From the NCBI GenBank assembly GCA_036346375.1, contig CM070508.1:41312862-41376861 (forward strand): a stretch of DNA of 64,000 bases, written 5' to 3'. The DNA is from Guadua angustifolia. Taxonomy: Eukaryota > Streptophyta > Magnoliopsida > Poales > Poaceae. Below, piece by piece: positions 31,290-43,287 of this stretch. The position numbers and the translations under genes were made by a program. The number at the start of each line of letters is the position of its first letter. Positions within the stretch are counted from its first letter, which is position 1. The notes under the pieces are model-generated. The model saw only the letters and a list, made by a program, of their open reading frames with translations. It was not told the origin of the DNA and ran no database searches.

Positions 31290-34200
31290 ACTCATGGTGG
31301 ATCAACAACACTGAGTTTGGAGAGATAAAAGCTGTGCTGAGCTCTAGTCTGTGTCTTCGTGAAGAATTCTGCCAACTGAAACTCTGAAGGCACATACTGA
31401 AGAGCCATAACCTAATCCTGTACCTGTGACCGCATGTAGGAAGCATCAACGCCAATATGCTTGGTGAGCTCATTCTTCATGGGGTCTCGAGCAATGCTAA
31501 TAGCACCCGTATTGTCAGATAAAAGAGGAGTCAGTTTAAAAATAGAAACACCAAAATCCGCAAGTAACCACCGTAGCCAGGTAACCTCCACTGTCAAAAA
31601 AGCCATAGTTCGCAACTCAGCCTCAGCACTTGAACGAGAAACTGCTGTCTGCTTCTTAGTCTTCCAAGCAATGAGAGAACCACCAAGAAAAATACAATAA
31701 GCAGGAAAGAGACCGATGATCAGAGTGACCACTAGCCCAGGTTACATCAGAGTAAGCCTGGAGCTGTAAAGAGCTGGAATGAGGAAAGAAAAGACGGCAA
31801 GAGATAATGCCTCGAAGATATCGAAGAACACGAAGAAGATGACTATAGTGTAGCTGTGTAGGAACGGAAACGAATTGACTCAAGACATGAACATGATATG
31901 ATATGTCAGGACAAGTGACACCAAGGTAAACAAGACTCCTGACAAGATGGCAATAGCGAGTAGGATCCTCAAGAGGTTCACCATCGGTAGGTCGAAGGTG
32001 AACATTGAGCTCCATAGGAGTCTCAGCAGTATGCTGATCAGTGAGAGAAGCACAATCAAGAAGATCCTGAATATACTTCTCTTGGGATAGAAAGAAGCCC
32101 TTAGATGTAGAAGAAATCTCAATGCCAAGAAAGTAACGAAGAGGACCCAGATTAGATATAAGAAACTGCTCACTAAGACGTGCCTTCACAAAGGCAATAT
32201 ACTGGGAGTCATCTCCAGTAATAATCATGTCATCAACATAGAGAAGAAGAAGAGTCCGTCCGTGAGGTGAAATGTGAACAAAGAGCACAGGATCATGAGT
32301 ACTAGTAGAGAAGCCAGCAGTAGTGACCACAGAAGAAAAACGCTCAAACTAAGCACGAGGAGCTTTCTTGAGCCCATAAAGAGAGCAACGAAGGCGACAA
32401 ACCATGCCCTTAGGTATAAAATACCTCGGTGGTGGCTGCATAAAGACCTCCTCACGTAGCTCACCATTAAGAAAGGCATTCTTGACATCAAGCTGAGAGA
32501 TAGACCACTCGCAAACAGAAGCCACAGCAAGAAGAGTGCGAACAGTGATCATATGAGCCACAGGAGCAAAAGTCTCATCATAATCATGACCATGCTCCTG
32601 CTGGAAACCACGTGCCACGAGACAAGCCTTGTAGCGCTCAAGAGAACTATCAGAGCAAGTCTTAACCTTATAGACCCACTTACATGTAATAGGACGAACA
32701 CGTGGGGGAAGGGGCACAAGATCCCATGTGCCGGTGCGCTCAAGGGCAGCAAACTCCTCTGCCATCACATCCTACCATTCCTGATGAATAACATCCTCGC
32801 GGTAAGAAGTCAGCTCAGCAAGAACAGCACCAACAAAGCCAAGGCATTCAGGAGGCCGAATAGACTGACGATCGTGAAGAGCATAGCGAGGAGGAGGCAT
32901 GGAAGTAGGGGTGGGCATTCGGTTTTTTCGGTTTAATCGGTTTGTTTTTTTTGGTTTTAAAATAATTCGGTTTTTGAAAACTAGCAACCGAATTTCTCAG
33001 ACCAAAATAAAAAACCGAACCGAATTAACCGAAATATTTCGGTTCGGTTAATTCGGTTTTTCGGTTAACCGAAATATGAATAAACACTAGGTAGATTAGA
33101 TTTAGTCTTCTTATATCGCAACACAGAGTAGGGTTAAACTTACACAATATTCATGGATTATTACAATATAAGCATAATAGAATATGTGAATATACCAAAC
33201 ATATACATAAATGTATTAGAGCATGAGAATTGTTTAGTAGTTTTAGGAAGAACATTATAAAAGTGGCATTGTACGTAGGCTATTCAGTTATTTGGTTATT
33301 TCGGTTTTTGGAAGCCAAAAATCGAACCGAACACCGAAAACCGAATTATACCAAAACAAAAACCAAACCAAAAACCAAAAACTGAATAAACCGAAATAAT
33401 CGGTTAATTCGGTTCGGTAATTCAATTTTGGTTTTAAAATGCCCACCCCTACATGGAAGAAGATGGCTCAACATGAGAAGATGACGTATTAGAAGAATCC
33501 TGAACTTGTGGATGACGAGTGTAGAATAGAGCATAAGAAGAAACAATGTCAGAAGAAACAGATGTAGAAGGCACAGGAGGGGAAGACTCCTGTGGAGAGG
33601 CCAGCGAAGAAGGACACGCCAACTGTGGAGAAGGAAAAGTAACAACAGGAGTATCAGGAAAAGTCAAGAAAGAAAGCAGTGCGACAAGAGATACTGAAGT
33701 GAAAGAAGGACGAGGGTAGAAGGGACGAGACTCATCAAAAGTAACATCCTGAGAGATTTGCATCCGTTGGCCAACAGGATCCCAAAAACGACATCCCTTG
33801 TGCTCAGCACTATATCCCAGAAAAACGCACTCAACAGACTGAGCAGTTAGCTTGGTGCATTCACGAGGTGCAAGGAGGACATAGCACACACACACCCAAA
33901 AGAGACAAAGACTAGAGTAATCAGGAAGCATGCCACAAAGACTCTCCACCGAAATCCCACCCTGAAGGGCAGATGAAGGCTGAATATTAATCAAGTAAGT
34001 GGCAATGGGAACAACCTCAGCCCAGAAATGAGGTGGAACAGCAGAAGCAAGTAAAAGAGTACAAGCTGTCTCAAGAAGATGTCGATACTTACGCTTAGCC
34101 ACACCATTCTGAGCATGAGCACCAGGACAAGAAAACTAAGAAATGGTGCCCTGTGTAGCAAGAAAAGCACGAAGGGCACTGGACAGATACTCCCCAATTG

Positions 34201-34770
34201 AGTCAGCATGAAGAACTCAAATAGGAGAGTCAAACTGAGTACGGATCATGGTGGCAAAGTTCTTATAGATGGATAAAACCTCGCTACGAGAAGACATAAA
34301 ATATATGCAAGTGTGGCGAGAGAAATCATCTATAAAAAGAATATAATATTTATGACCGCCTTTAGAAATAAAAGGAGCCAGACCCCAAACATCAGAATGA
34401 ACAAGATCAAAGGGACGCTGGGATACAGACTCACTAGAAGGATAGGGGAGTTGTAGCTGTTTACCAAGCTTACAACTCGCACAATCTAAAAAGGTATTAC
34501 CAGACACAGACCCTAAAAGACCACGACGAACTAAAGAAGACAAATGTGACCCACAAGATGCCCTAAACGGTGATGCCATTGAGCAAACGACCTAGTAGAA
34601 GATGCAACGGAGGCGGAAGCAGTGGAGGAGACGGCAAGTCTGGCAGGCGCAATGAAAGGAAGACGAAGCTAGTCAAGCTCCCAAACGCGCTAAGAGTCAT
34701 GGCGGCGAGGGCCAATACCAGCCAGAGACCTCGTTCGACGATCCTGAACACAGCAAGAATCAGAGTCAAG
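31290..34770 (-). pseudogene. Copia II pol: protease end, integrase, RT, RNase H
   Basis: Minus strand: the protease end (CCVQDRRTRSLAGIGPRRHD) is near 34750, and the GAG_pre-integrase zinc region (CASCKLGKQLQLPY) near 34480. The integrase core shows HSDVWGLAP and FIDDFSRHTCIYF, with GEYLSSAL. RT begins ITCKWVYKVK, QLDVKNAFLNGELREEVFMQ, with active site YVDDMIITGDD near 32240-32210. RNase H shows SSAEAELRTMA and LSDNTGAISIARDPM, ending at about 31290. At least four stop codons break it (for example SPI*VLHAD). Removing the hAT element restores the frame HVEPSSSM|PPPRYALHD. Confidence 0.85.
32906..33451. mobile_element. 546-bp hAT-type miniature element in copia II
   Basis: The termini TAGGGGTGGGCATT and AATGCCCACCCCTA are inverted. 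The element is flanked by the perfect 8-bp duplication CATGGAAG (32898-32905, 33452-33459), the hAT hallmark. The interior is non-coding and full of TTCGGTTTTTCGGTTAA and AACCGAA repeats at both ends, so it can fold into long stems. Excision with one duplication would restore the copia II reading frame. Confidence 0.92.
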
Positions 34771-34799
34771 CACTACTACAGTGAGGCTTATATCAGACG

Positions 34800-35125
34800 C
34801 ACGATCACAGATGGTTTTGAAAAACCGTCTGTAATATGGAACATCACAGACGGTTATGTACTCAAACCGTCATCACGAATATCCTGACGGTTTTATATTA
34901 CGGCCGCTCAGTGATGCAAGAAATATCATAGACGCTTTCTAAATATAACCGCTCGTGATGGCTATAAGATTATTACTGCGGTTTGAGTAAAACCGCTCAG
35001 GATTTCACAAACGGTTATATAACACAACCGCTCTGTAATATCTACATAGTCATTACAGCGGTTATATTTAGAAACCGTCTGGATATTTCTTGCATCCTGC
35101 ACGGCCGTAATATAAAACCGTCTCG
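34800..35125. repeat. Subterminal repeats of CACTA C
   Basis: Hairpin-forming units CAGA(C/T)GGTTTTGAAAAACCGTCTG, GACGGTTTTATATTACGGCCG, GCGGTTTGAGTAAAACCGC, ACGGTTATATAACACAACCGC and GCGGTTATATTTAGAAACCGTC. These are expected transposase-binding sites near the left terminus. Confidence 0.8.
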
Positions 35126-35842
35126 TGATAAATTCGCTCGAGCCGTAAAATAGAGCTCGCTCCATCCACTTCGCTTGTAGGGTTTCGCTTTCTATCCTAA
35201 GTGGCGGTTTGTGGAAGTGAGGCGATTTTTTAAAGAAAGCCATTGATTTCAAGGGTGATATTAGATTCATTTGATTTTGGTGATCTAAGGTTAGTAATGA
35301 GTTCTCTAATTGGTTGCATCCAATTCAATATCTAGGTTGGTTAGGAGAGAATTAATTTAAAGATTGTTTGATTAGATCTAGCTTAATTGTGGCTGGATCC
35401 ATATGTTGTTTGTGATATTTTGTTAGTAATGTGTTTTAATTGCATTATATTCAACATCTAGCTTGATAAGGAAGGAATTTGATGATTTTTTTAGTTCTCG
35501 CTTGTAGAACCATGTGTTGGTTGTTTGATCTATAAGGTTAGCTAGTAATGGTTCTATTTGCATAATATAATATTCGATCATGATGTAGCTAGCTAGCTTG
35601 TTAAGGATAGAATTTAAAGATTGTTTAGATCTAGCTTATAGATCAATTCAAGTCTTTTGGTGATCTAAGGTTAGTAATGGGTTCTAATTTCATTATTATA
35701 TTGAAGATTAATTTGAATTGTGTTAATTATTTCTTTGTGATGTAATTAAGGTATGTAATTGCATAATTAGTTTAAGAATGTGTGCATACGCACTACACAG
35801 TGCACTTAATATTTAACACTAAGTGTTACATGTGTAGCATAG
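35126..35842 (+). other. Leader of CACTA C ORF1
   Basis: No gene seen. AGGGTTTCGCTTTCTATCC is followed by AT-rich repeats of GATCTAGCTT/GGTTAGTAATG type. Probably 5' leader and intron before the TNP2 ATG. Confidence 0.45.
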
Positions 35843-38800
35843 ATGGATCGAAGTCGGATGTACGCCGAGAACCGTCATTTAGTGCCGAGTACCTTAATGG
35901 CGTCTCCACTTTCAAAAGAGCCGCAGAGGAGGATATGTTTAATAAGGGGTGCAATTCATGTCATGTCCGTGCATTGATTGCGAAAATCAAGATGTTTCAA
36001 ACTCAGTAGATCGAAGCACACTTGATTCGGAGGGGTTTCAAAAGGGCTATACATGTTGGACCACCATGGCGAAGAGCATAATATACAAGAAGCAGCAAGT
36101 AGTGTTAATATCGTCGACGAAGTCAATGATATGTCGGATGATCATATCGATTGTGCTTCCGATGAGGACAGGTTGCAGGATGACAATTTGGATCAGATGT
36201 TGCGCGATGCATAAGGAAACCTTGATGACAGGGAATATGGAAAGTTCCAGGGCTTGATGGAGGACTCGGAGAAACCTTTGTTCGCAGGGTACAAGTTGAA
36301 ATACACAAGGTTATCATCCGTGCTTGAACTACTCAAATTGAAGGCAAGCAACGGTTGGTCCGACAAGAGTTTCACAGCGCTGTTACGTCTATTGGCGGAC
36401 ATGCTTCCAAAGGGAAACGAGTTGCCGACAACCACTTACAAAGCCAAGAAGGTTCTTTGTCCCTTGGGAATGGAAGTAGAAAGAATACATGCATGTCCAA
36501 ATGATCAGATCTGTGCATAAAGAGTACACAAACTTGCATACATGTCCGGTGTGCAACGATCCCTGACAAGCGTAAGAGTCATTCAGATGATGATGGCGAG
36601 AGCATTGAGGTGAAAAAAGGTCCTCCTGCTAAGGTGGCAAGGTATCTGCCTGTAATTCCCCGTTTGAAGCATTTGTTTGCGAACCCAAAGGAGGCAAGAC
36701 TGTTGTGTTGGCACTTTGAGGAGCGTAAGAATGATGGAATGCTAAGGCACCCTGCTGATTCCATCCAGTGGAGAAACATCGACAGGAGCTTTCAAGAATT
36801 CGGTGCGGATCCAAGAAATATAAGGTTTGGATTGAGTACAGATGGAATGAATCCTTTCGGTAACATGAGCAACCCAAGCATAGCACTTGGCCCGTGAATC
36901 TCAGATCTACAACCTTCCTCCTTGGTTGTGTATGAAGCGAAGTACATTATGTTGTCTCAGGCTTATCCAAGGACCGAAACAACTGGGGAACGATATTGAT
37001 GTGTATCTAGCTCCATTGGTGGAAGATCTAAAAACACTTGTGGGTTACCGAGGTACACGATGGGATGCGTATAAACGAGAGAACTTTACTTTGCATCGCT
37101 TGTTGTTCTCGCACCATAAATGATTACCCCGCCTTGCTAACTGTCGTGCCGAGTACAAAAGGAACCAAAGCTCGCACTCACCGCTTAGATGATACCGAGA
37201 GTTTATGGTGAATCACTCCCGCAAAACCGTGTACATGCGCCATCGTAGGTTCCTTCGGAGGAATCACCCATATCGCAAGATGAAGCAACTTTTCGACGGA
37301 AGGAACGAAAATGGTTCAGCTCCAAGGCGTTTGAGCGGAGAGATGTTCATGACATTGTTAAGGATTTGGATGTTGCGTATGGAAAGGGACGAAATCAAGT
37401 ACCCGTGAAAAGAGCATGTGGAAGAAGAGATCAATATTCGGGACCTACCTTCTCGGGAGCACCTAGAAGTTCGCCATCGCATCTATGTCATGCACGTAGA
37501 GAAGAATGTCTGTGACAGCGTGATTGGTCTCTTACTCAACATTAAGGGTAAAACAAAGGATGGTATCAACGCATGGCTTGACTTGGTCGATATGGGCATA
37601 AGACCTGAGTTAGCACCGAAAGAGACTGATAAAGGCCGAACGTACTTGGAACCTGCTTGTTATACTCTGTCAAAGGCCGAAAGAACTAAACTGTGCCAGT
37701 GCTTGCATGGTGTGAAAGTTCCATCCGGTTACTCCTCCAACATGAATAGACTTGTTTCGTTGGAAGATTTGAAATTAACCGGCATGAAGTCTCATGATTG
37801 TCATGTGCTGATGACACAGATGCTCCCTGTCGCAATTAGTAGTATTTTACCGGTCAAGGTCCGAGAGACAATCACTTGGCTGTGTTATTTCTTTAACACA
37901 ATCGCTCAGAAGGTCATCGATCCCGAAGGACTAGATGCTCTGCAAGCTGAGGTGGTGATGACTCTATGTAATCTTGAGATGTATTTTCCTCCATCATTTT
38001 TCGATATCATGGTCCATCTCATTGTTCACCTTGTGACAGAGATAAAGATATGCGGGCCAGTGTTCCTACATAGCATGTACCCGTTCGAGAGGTACATGGG
38101 AATTCTCAAGTCTTACGTACGGAATCGATCTCGTCCGGAGGGTAGCATTGTTGAAGGTTATGCAACAGAAGAGGCCGTCGAGTTCTGCGTCGATTACATG
38201 GCCCAGGTCGAACCGATAGGTGTGCCTCGATCTCGCCATGAGGGGAGGCTCCAGGGTATCGGGACCATCGGAAGGAAAGCAATCACGCCTGATTCGGTTG
38301 CGTATGCTCGAGCCCATTTCACGATTTTGCAACAAATGGCTGTAGTGTCCGCCTATATCGTCGAGCACAAGCAATGGCTAAGGCAAGAGAATCCAGCACG
38401 GCAGGAGTCTTGGATCACGAGACAGCATAACCTTCAGTTCAACAAATGGTTGAAGGAGCGACCTATCACTGGGAGCTCTTCAGATGACACGCTGATATGG
38501 TTGGCAAAAGAACCAACTTTTACAGTTGTCACATGGAAAGGATATGACTTAAATGGGTACACATTTTACACGAGAGATCAGGATATGAAGAGCACAAATC
38601 AGAACAGCGGTGTCCGTATAGATGCATTCAATAATACCGCTGGGTTGACGAGGAGCTCCTACTATGGGTTCATAGAGGAGATATGGGAGCTCGACTACGT
38701 ACTTTTCAAGATTCCCCTATTTCGGTGCCGTTGGGTCCACCTCCAGCACGTGAAGGTTGACAAGAATGGCATCACTACTGTGGACCTCGAACGTGTCGGA

Positions 38801-39079
38801 TACCAAGATGAACCATTCGTACTCGCTAACCAATTTGTTCAAGTCTTCTATGTAACCGACCAGTCCAACAAGAAGCGCCACGTAGTTCTTCAGGGAAAAA
38901 GGAGAATTGTCGAAGTTGAGAATGTAGTAGATGAGGAAGAGTACAATCAATTTGATGAGTTGCCACCTATCGGAAATGACATCCTGGTCCCAGAAGAACA
39001 ACATGAGGAAGCAAGCTACACACGCGTTGATCATCATGAATGGCTAATTTTCATACAAAAGAATAAGCATGTGGAGTAG
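35843..39079 (+). pseudogene. CACTA C TNP2 transposase (ORF1)
   Basis: ATG at 35843 (MDRSRMYAE) starts a TNP2 homologue. The first 1.5 kb is frameshifted: SAEYLNGVSTFKRAAEEDMF, LPTTTYKAKKVLCPLGMEVE, IDSIQWRNIDRSFQEF-type blocks, GNDIDVYLAPLVEDLKTL, VYMRHRRFLRRNHPYRKMK. From about 37418 a clean 553-codon frame runs to TAG at 39079. It holds DUF4218 (PPSFFDIMVHLIVHLVTEIK, MYPFERYMGILKSYVRNRSR) and DUF4216 (YYGFIEEIWELDYVLFKIPL). TNP2 binds the element ends and carries out excision. The N-terminal breaks make this copy inactive. The intact C-terminal half suggests the breaks are not very old. Confidence 0.85.
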
Positions 39080-39387
39080 TTATGAGAAGGGTGCATTGTC
39101 ATCATGTTTACAAATTTTCATGTGTAATAATATTACATGTAAGGATGATACGACCCATCATGCTTTGTACATATGATTGTGATGATCTTTGTAAGTAGCT
39201 TGTGAAGCATCTGAATTATGTTTATACGATTGTGATGACCTTAGTAAGTAGCTTGTGAAGCATCTGAATTATGTCAGGATTGTGATGACTATCTTCCTTC
39301 AATGCAAGGTAGAGCTCATGACTATCTTCCTTTAATGCAAGAGGCAGAGCTCCTGCCATTCCATTCAAAAAAAATGAAAAGTACATA

Positions 39388-39598
39388 CCACAAACGGTTC
39401 TAAATCCGAACAGTCTGTGATGTTTAGATCATAGACGGTTCTAAAATAGAACAGTCTGTGATGTTTTATTATCACAGACTGTTCTAAAATAGAACCGTTT
39501 GTGATGTTTTGTTATCACAGATGGTTCTAAAAGAGAATAGTCTGTGATAATAAAACATCAAAGACGGTTCTATTTTAGAACCGTCTGTGGTATTGTCT
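39388..39598. repeat. Internal array of CACTA C (ACGGTTCTAAAATAGAACCGTCTG units)
   Basis: Six to seven hairpin units of (A/T)GACGGTTCTAAAATAGAAC(A/C)GTCTGTGATG, about 33 bp each, directly upstream of the ORF2 promoter. They carry the same GACGGTT core as the subterminal repeats. Confidence 0.85.
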
Positions 39599-39600
39599 CC

Positions 39601-39608
39601 TATATATC
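39601..39608 (+). promoter_or_regulatory. TATA box before CACTA C ORF2
   Basis: TATATATC immediately after the internal array, followed 40 bp later by AAACCCTAACCTAG and a GC-rich leader. Confidence 0.55.
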
Positions 39609-40962
39609 TCCCGCGCGCAGACCACATTCTCAGCGCGCCAAACCCTAACCTAGCTCTGTGACCTTTTGTCTCCCGCGGCGGCTCCCCCTCGGCGTACGGT
39701 GGCCTCCCCCTCTCGGCATCCTCCCTCTCGACGTCCTCCCCGCCATCGACCTCCCCTCCCCGGCATCGACATCCTCCCCGGCATCGGCATCCTCCCCCGC
39801 AGCGACGTGTTCCACGGGGTGGGCGCTGTGTTCTTGTGCATCTCATGCTTCAACCGTGATTCTCGCGCTTTGCCTCGGCTTTGTTGGCTCGGATCCAACA
39901 CTACGTAAGCAAATACGGTGCCCTCTCTGTGGATCTGAGGATCAGTGAACCGATTGAGTATTTCTGGGGGACTAGCCATCGAGCTAGAGGCCGTTTCTCG
40001 ATCTGGAGGCACTGCTTGGCCATTTGCTCTATTTTTCGGTGTTGCTCTACTAGTTAGTGAGTTCTGGGACACTTTCTGTGATTATTCTCGGTCATGCAAA
40101 GGGGCCAGTCGATCTGCGGCTTGGGGACCTTGCGTGTGGGCTTAATGTTCAGTGATGATTTAGGGGATGGAATAGACTAATTGTGACAACAAATCTTAGC
40201 AGTCAATTTCACTTTCATATATATATATATATTTGATTAGCTCTATTGCAAACCTGTCTTTATATGCTTAGTTAGTGAATATTTCTGCTTACTACTATTG
40301 TCATCTATCTTGCGGCTGTTCTGGTAACATTTCACTATCTTGTTTCCTTAGCATTACTTCAGAGCATGTTATTTACTGTCCAATAAGCATGCTTTGAATG
40401 ATTCACTATTCTTGTGCATATAAGATAACCAATTGAGTAGATTTATACTTAACCTGTCAAGTATTAAATCTGTTATTGAGATAAAGTTGTCACAATCTAG
40501 TCTATTACTTGTCCATTGTGGCGAGGAGGGCCTTTTAAGGCAACCCGACATCTGAGAATATTCAAACAATCAATATGAGCTTTATGCTAATTGCTTTATT
40601 CGTAATACTGTACATGTTCATATGTGAGATCCTGAGCTTCTGTTCTATTATTCTATTAACTGTCAAAGTTCAATCCATATGTATTCTTCTGCTTGTCTGC
40701 TGTGTGGATGTCCTAGTTTTAGAGGAGGTGCTGCTGAAATTTTTATTAAGTTCGGCAACCTCCTAGTTCGCTTCTTTTGCTAAAAGGCTAATAACAAGCC
40801 ATTTAGGCTAGTTCTTTTAAAAGGCTAATAACAAGCCATTTAGGCTAGTTCTTTTAAAAGGTTAATAACAAGCCATGGTATCCACAAACTTATTCACTCT
40901 AATTTGATTTTATTTATTCTTCTCTTTTAGTTCGCCTGAAACTATTTTAACTTATAAAGAAG
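39609..40962 (+). other. GC-rich leader and intron of CACTA C ORF2
   Basis: The first 300 bp is CT/GC-rich (CCTCCCC repeats) and gives Pro/Arg-rich shadow frames. The remainder is AT-rich with TTCTCTTTTAG just before the ORF2 start, as expected for a leader intron. It contains the tandem repeat at 40782-40880 and a short (AT)n run near 40217. Confidence 0.5.
40782..40880 (+). repeat. 37-bp tandem repeat, about 2.5 copies
   Basis: Unit CTAATAACAAGCCATTTAGG plus CTAGTTCTTTTAAAAGG, nearly identical between copies. It lies in the presumed ORF2 leader intron. Confidence 0.85.
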
Positions 40963-43207
40963 ATGTCGTCCTCTAATCCATCGTCTGAAGGACATGATGT
41001 GCCCTCAAAAGAAGAACCGACCAAGACCGCAAGAGGACCAAACAAAAGGCCAACAGACCGATATACCATTACGAGATCGATCCAAAGGATGGGGCCCTAG
41101 AAAGCCAAAAAAGGCAAATAATGCATTTGAGTATGTGCGGATAGTAGCACGGAACGGGTTTCGATCACGCTATCTTCCCGGAGGTTGGTGACTATTGAGG
41201 CTCGCAATGCCTTGTCGACGGAAGTTCTTTCATCGCTCAACATTCCGTAAGAATTCGCTCCCTAGTGCGACGGTATGCACCGCTAGCGGCGGAAAGACAT
41301 GGAAGACCTTCAAGCATACGCCAGAGACTACGCCAAGAAGAATATAGATCCATACTCTAAGTATGGGTTCATTGATGCGACACGTGGCGGCGTTTTGTTG
41401 AGATGAAGACGACGCATTTAATTCGTGCATCAAAGTGAAGCAAACAAGGCCTTGCGAGCAAGGAACACTCACCCCACAGACTCGCAGACTGCTGCTACGC
41501 GGGGAAGAGAGCGCAATGGGACAGGGAGGACGAGGAGGGTATCTCGCCATTTCCTGCAATCACAGATCCACGTGCCAGAGACTAGCTAAGAGCGAGGTCT
41601 TCTGCCACGTCCTCCGCAACCGTCTCCTTCGTAAACCCCGCGGACAAGGAAGTCTGCCAACGCCTAGTAATATATAAATCGAACTACAATTTTACGTAAT
41701 TAGTCCATAACTTCATAAGTGAAATAACTTGTCGGGATCTTGCAGGTAGCGTTGAGTACACAATCGGCCGATGGCTCTTTTTTGCTAGACAGCGAGAAAG
41801 ATGCACTGTCCAAGGCCTTGGGAAACAAGGAACACCCTGGTCATACAAGAGGCATAGGGGTTTTTGTTCCATGAAAAACTGGATTCCCAGATGACTTCCA
41901 CATATACCGAAGTAAGAAGAGAACTAAAGCCGAGCGCGAGTCAAATCTTATAAAGAATTTGGAGGACAAGTTGAGAGGAGAGTTGAGAGAAGAGTTGAGG
42001 GGAGAACTGAGAGAAGAATTTTATGAAAGGATAAGAATCCTCGAGGAAAGGCTCACCAATCAAGAAAGAAATTCTGTACAAGCCACAGAAGTATGTCCGC
42101 AAGTCAACCCCACTGCCCGTAAGAGCAACTGTGCATCCGTTCCTCCAAGTGACATAGATGAACATAGCGGGACTTATCCTGTATGTGACATTAAGGTGGC
42201 CACGCGGTGCAATCTCCAAGTGAGAATTAACAATGGCACCGTTTCTCTGACGGCTGCTTGGGGCATGGCGTATCCATCCACTAAGGGGACCATGGTGCAC
42301 GGTACCATGATAGCGCCGGGTTTCACCAAGGTCAATGTGGACGGGGTATTTGATAGTTTCAAAATTGTCGATCTACAGAAGCCGCCAAACGAGGAGATCT
42401 TGAAACTTGGGGATGCCATTGGCACATTCATCCAATGGCCTAGCAGCGACATCTCCCTGGTCGTCCCTTCTGTCATGCAACAACCGCGACGATCTGATTC
42501 GCCTATTGTATCGCCGTTTGATCAGTTGGCTACCAAATCAGCAGTCGTAGAGCAGACTCCACTTGATGTACATAATGTTGACCTCTTTCCTGCCCATTCC
42601 TCTCCCGTGAAGGGTTCATACAAAACAAAGAAAGGCAAGGGCAAACAGAAGAAAGAAAGGCAAGAACAAGTCGACTATCCATCTGCTGAGTTGGCTAAAA
42701 AATACAAGCTAGGAGAGCCGTTACTAACGAAAGGCAGCGTAACTTTACTTAGTATACCTTGCCAACAATTGCATAAGTGGTACACCCAAGAAGCTGGAAA
42801 GCCAGAGCGTGAACGTACAACAAGTATCAGCGTTAATTTCAAGTATGAACATCTATTCAACGACTCAGGGGGGGCTTCTTCGCGGTCGATTTTCTGGACT
42901 TGTTCCATCTCTACAACCTCGACGCCCTCGACGCCGCACTCATAAGATGCTGGACCTTGTAAGTGTGTGCTATCACAGTCTACATTCGTCTAATAGTGAT
43001 AAATGTCCTCCAATATATATATAATTCACCTTTGTATATATAGATACATGCAACTTGAAGTGATAAGGCAGAAACTATCGATCGGTTTCCTCGACCCACA
43101 TATAGTCTCAAAGCAAACAATGGATGAGGATATAAACATGGTTGAGAAATACGTGATAGAGGCATTGCTAGCACAAAAAGATAAAGAATTCATACTGAAA
43201 GGACAGG
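40963..43207 (+). pseudogene. CACTA C ORF2: Transposase_24-like, DUF8039, Ulp1-like protease end
   Basis: ATG at 40963 (MSSSNPSSEGHDVPSKEEPT) follows a TTTTAG acceptor. A frameshifted first part reads RKPKKANNAFEYVRIVARNG and AYARDYAKKNIDPYSKYGFI. The clean frame at 41959-42945 has a charged coiled-coil start (EDKLRGELREELRGELREEF) and a DUF8039 domain (CNLQVRINNGTVSLTAAWGM, GFTKVNVDGVFDSFKIVDLQ, GDAIGTFIQWPSSD). A lysine-rich linker follows. The last piece (SIGFLDPHIVSKQTMDEDIN, IEALLAQKDKEFILKGQ) matches the start of the Ulp1-type cysteine protease domain. It stops at 43207, where LTR DNA begins, so the catalytic part is missing. Confidence 0.75.
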
Positions 43208-43287
43208 TGATGTCGCCTAGAGGGGGGTGAATAGGCGAATTAAACTTTTAAAACTTAATTGCAGCGGAAATAAAACAATCCAAGGTT

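Larger units (their letters stand above)
31147..34770 (-). mobile_element. Copia II: minus-strand copia retrotransposon with very short LTR, 5' half missing
   Basis: The 3' LTR is 31279-31147 (133 bp, TGTTAGGCAG to CTAGCA), preceded on the minus strand by the polypurine tract TTTGAGGGGGG. Upstream come RNase H, RT, integrase and the protease end, up to 34770, where CACTA C is inserted. The gag half and 5' LTR are not in the window. TGCAG (31142-31146) is the probable target duplication on the LRR side. The polyprotein contains a hAT miniature element and a few stop codons. Confidence 0.85.
34771..43207 (+). mobile_element. CACTA element C (En/Spm), inserted in copia II, right end lost
   Basis: Begins CACTACTACAGTGAGG exactly where the copia II protease frame stops. 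Then come subterminal repeats, TNP2 ORF1 (35843-39079), an internal array (39388-39598), a promoter and GC-rich leader, and ORF2 (40963-43207). ORF2 is cut at 43207 by LTR-type DNA. No right TIR, no target duplication and no continuation of copia II is visible further right, so a deletion followed. It shares layout with element B in the opposite orientation. Confidence 0.8.

Noticed and set aside
34771..39598. Regular short repeats that could be taken for a CRISPR array
   Set aside because: Units are imperfect palindromes with variable spacing and no unique spacers. The context is a plant CACTA transposon.
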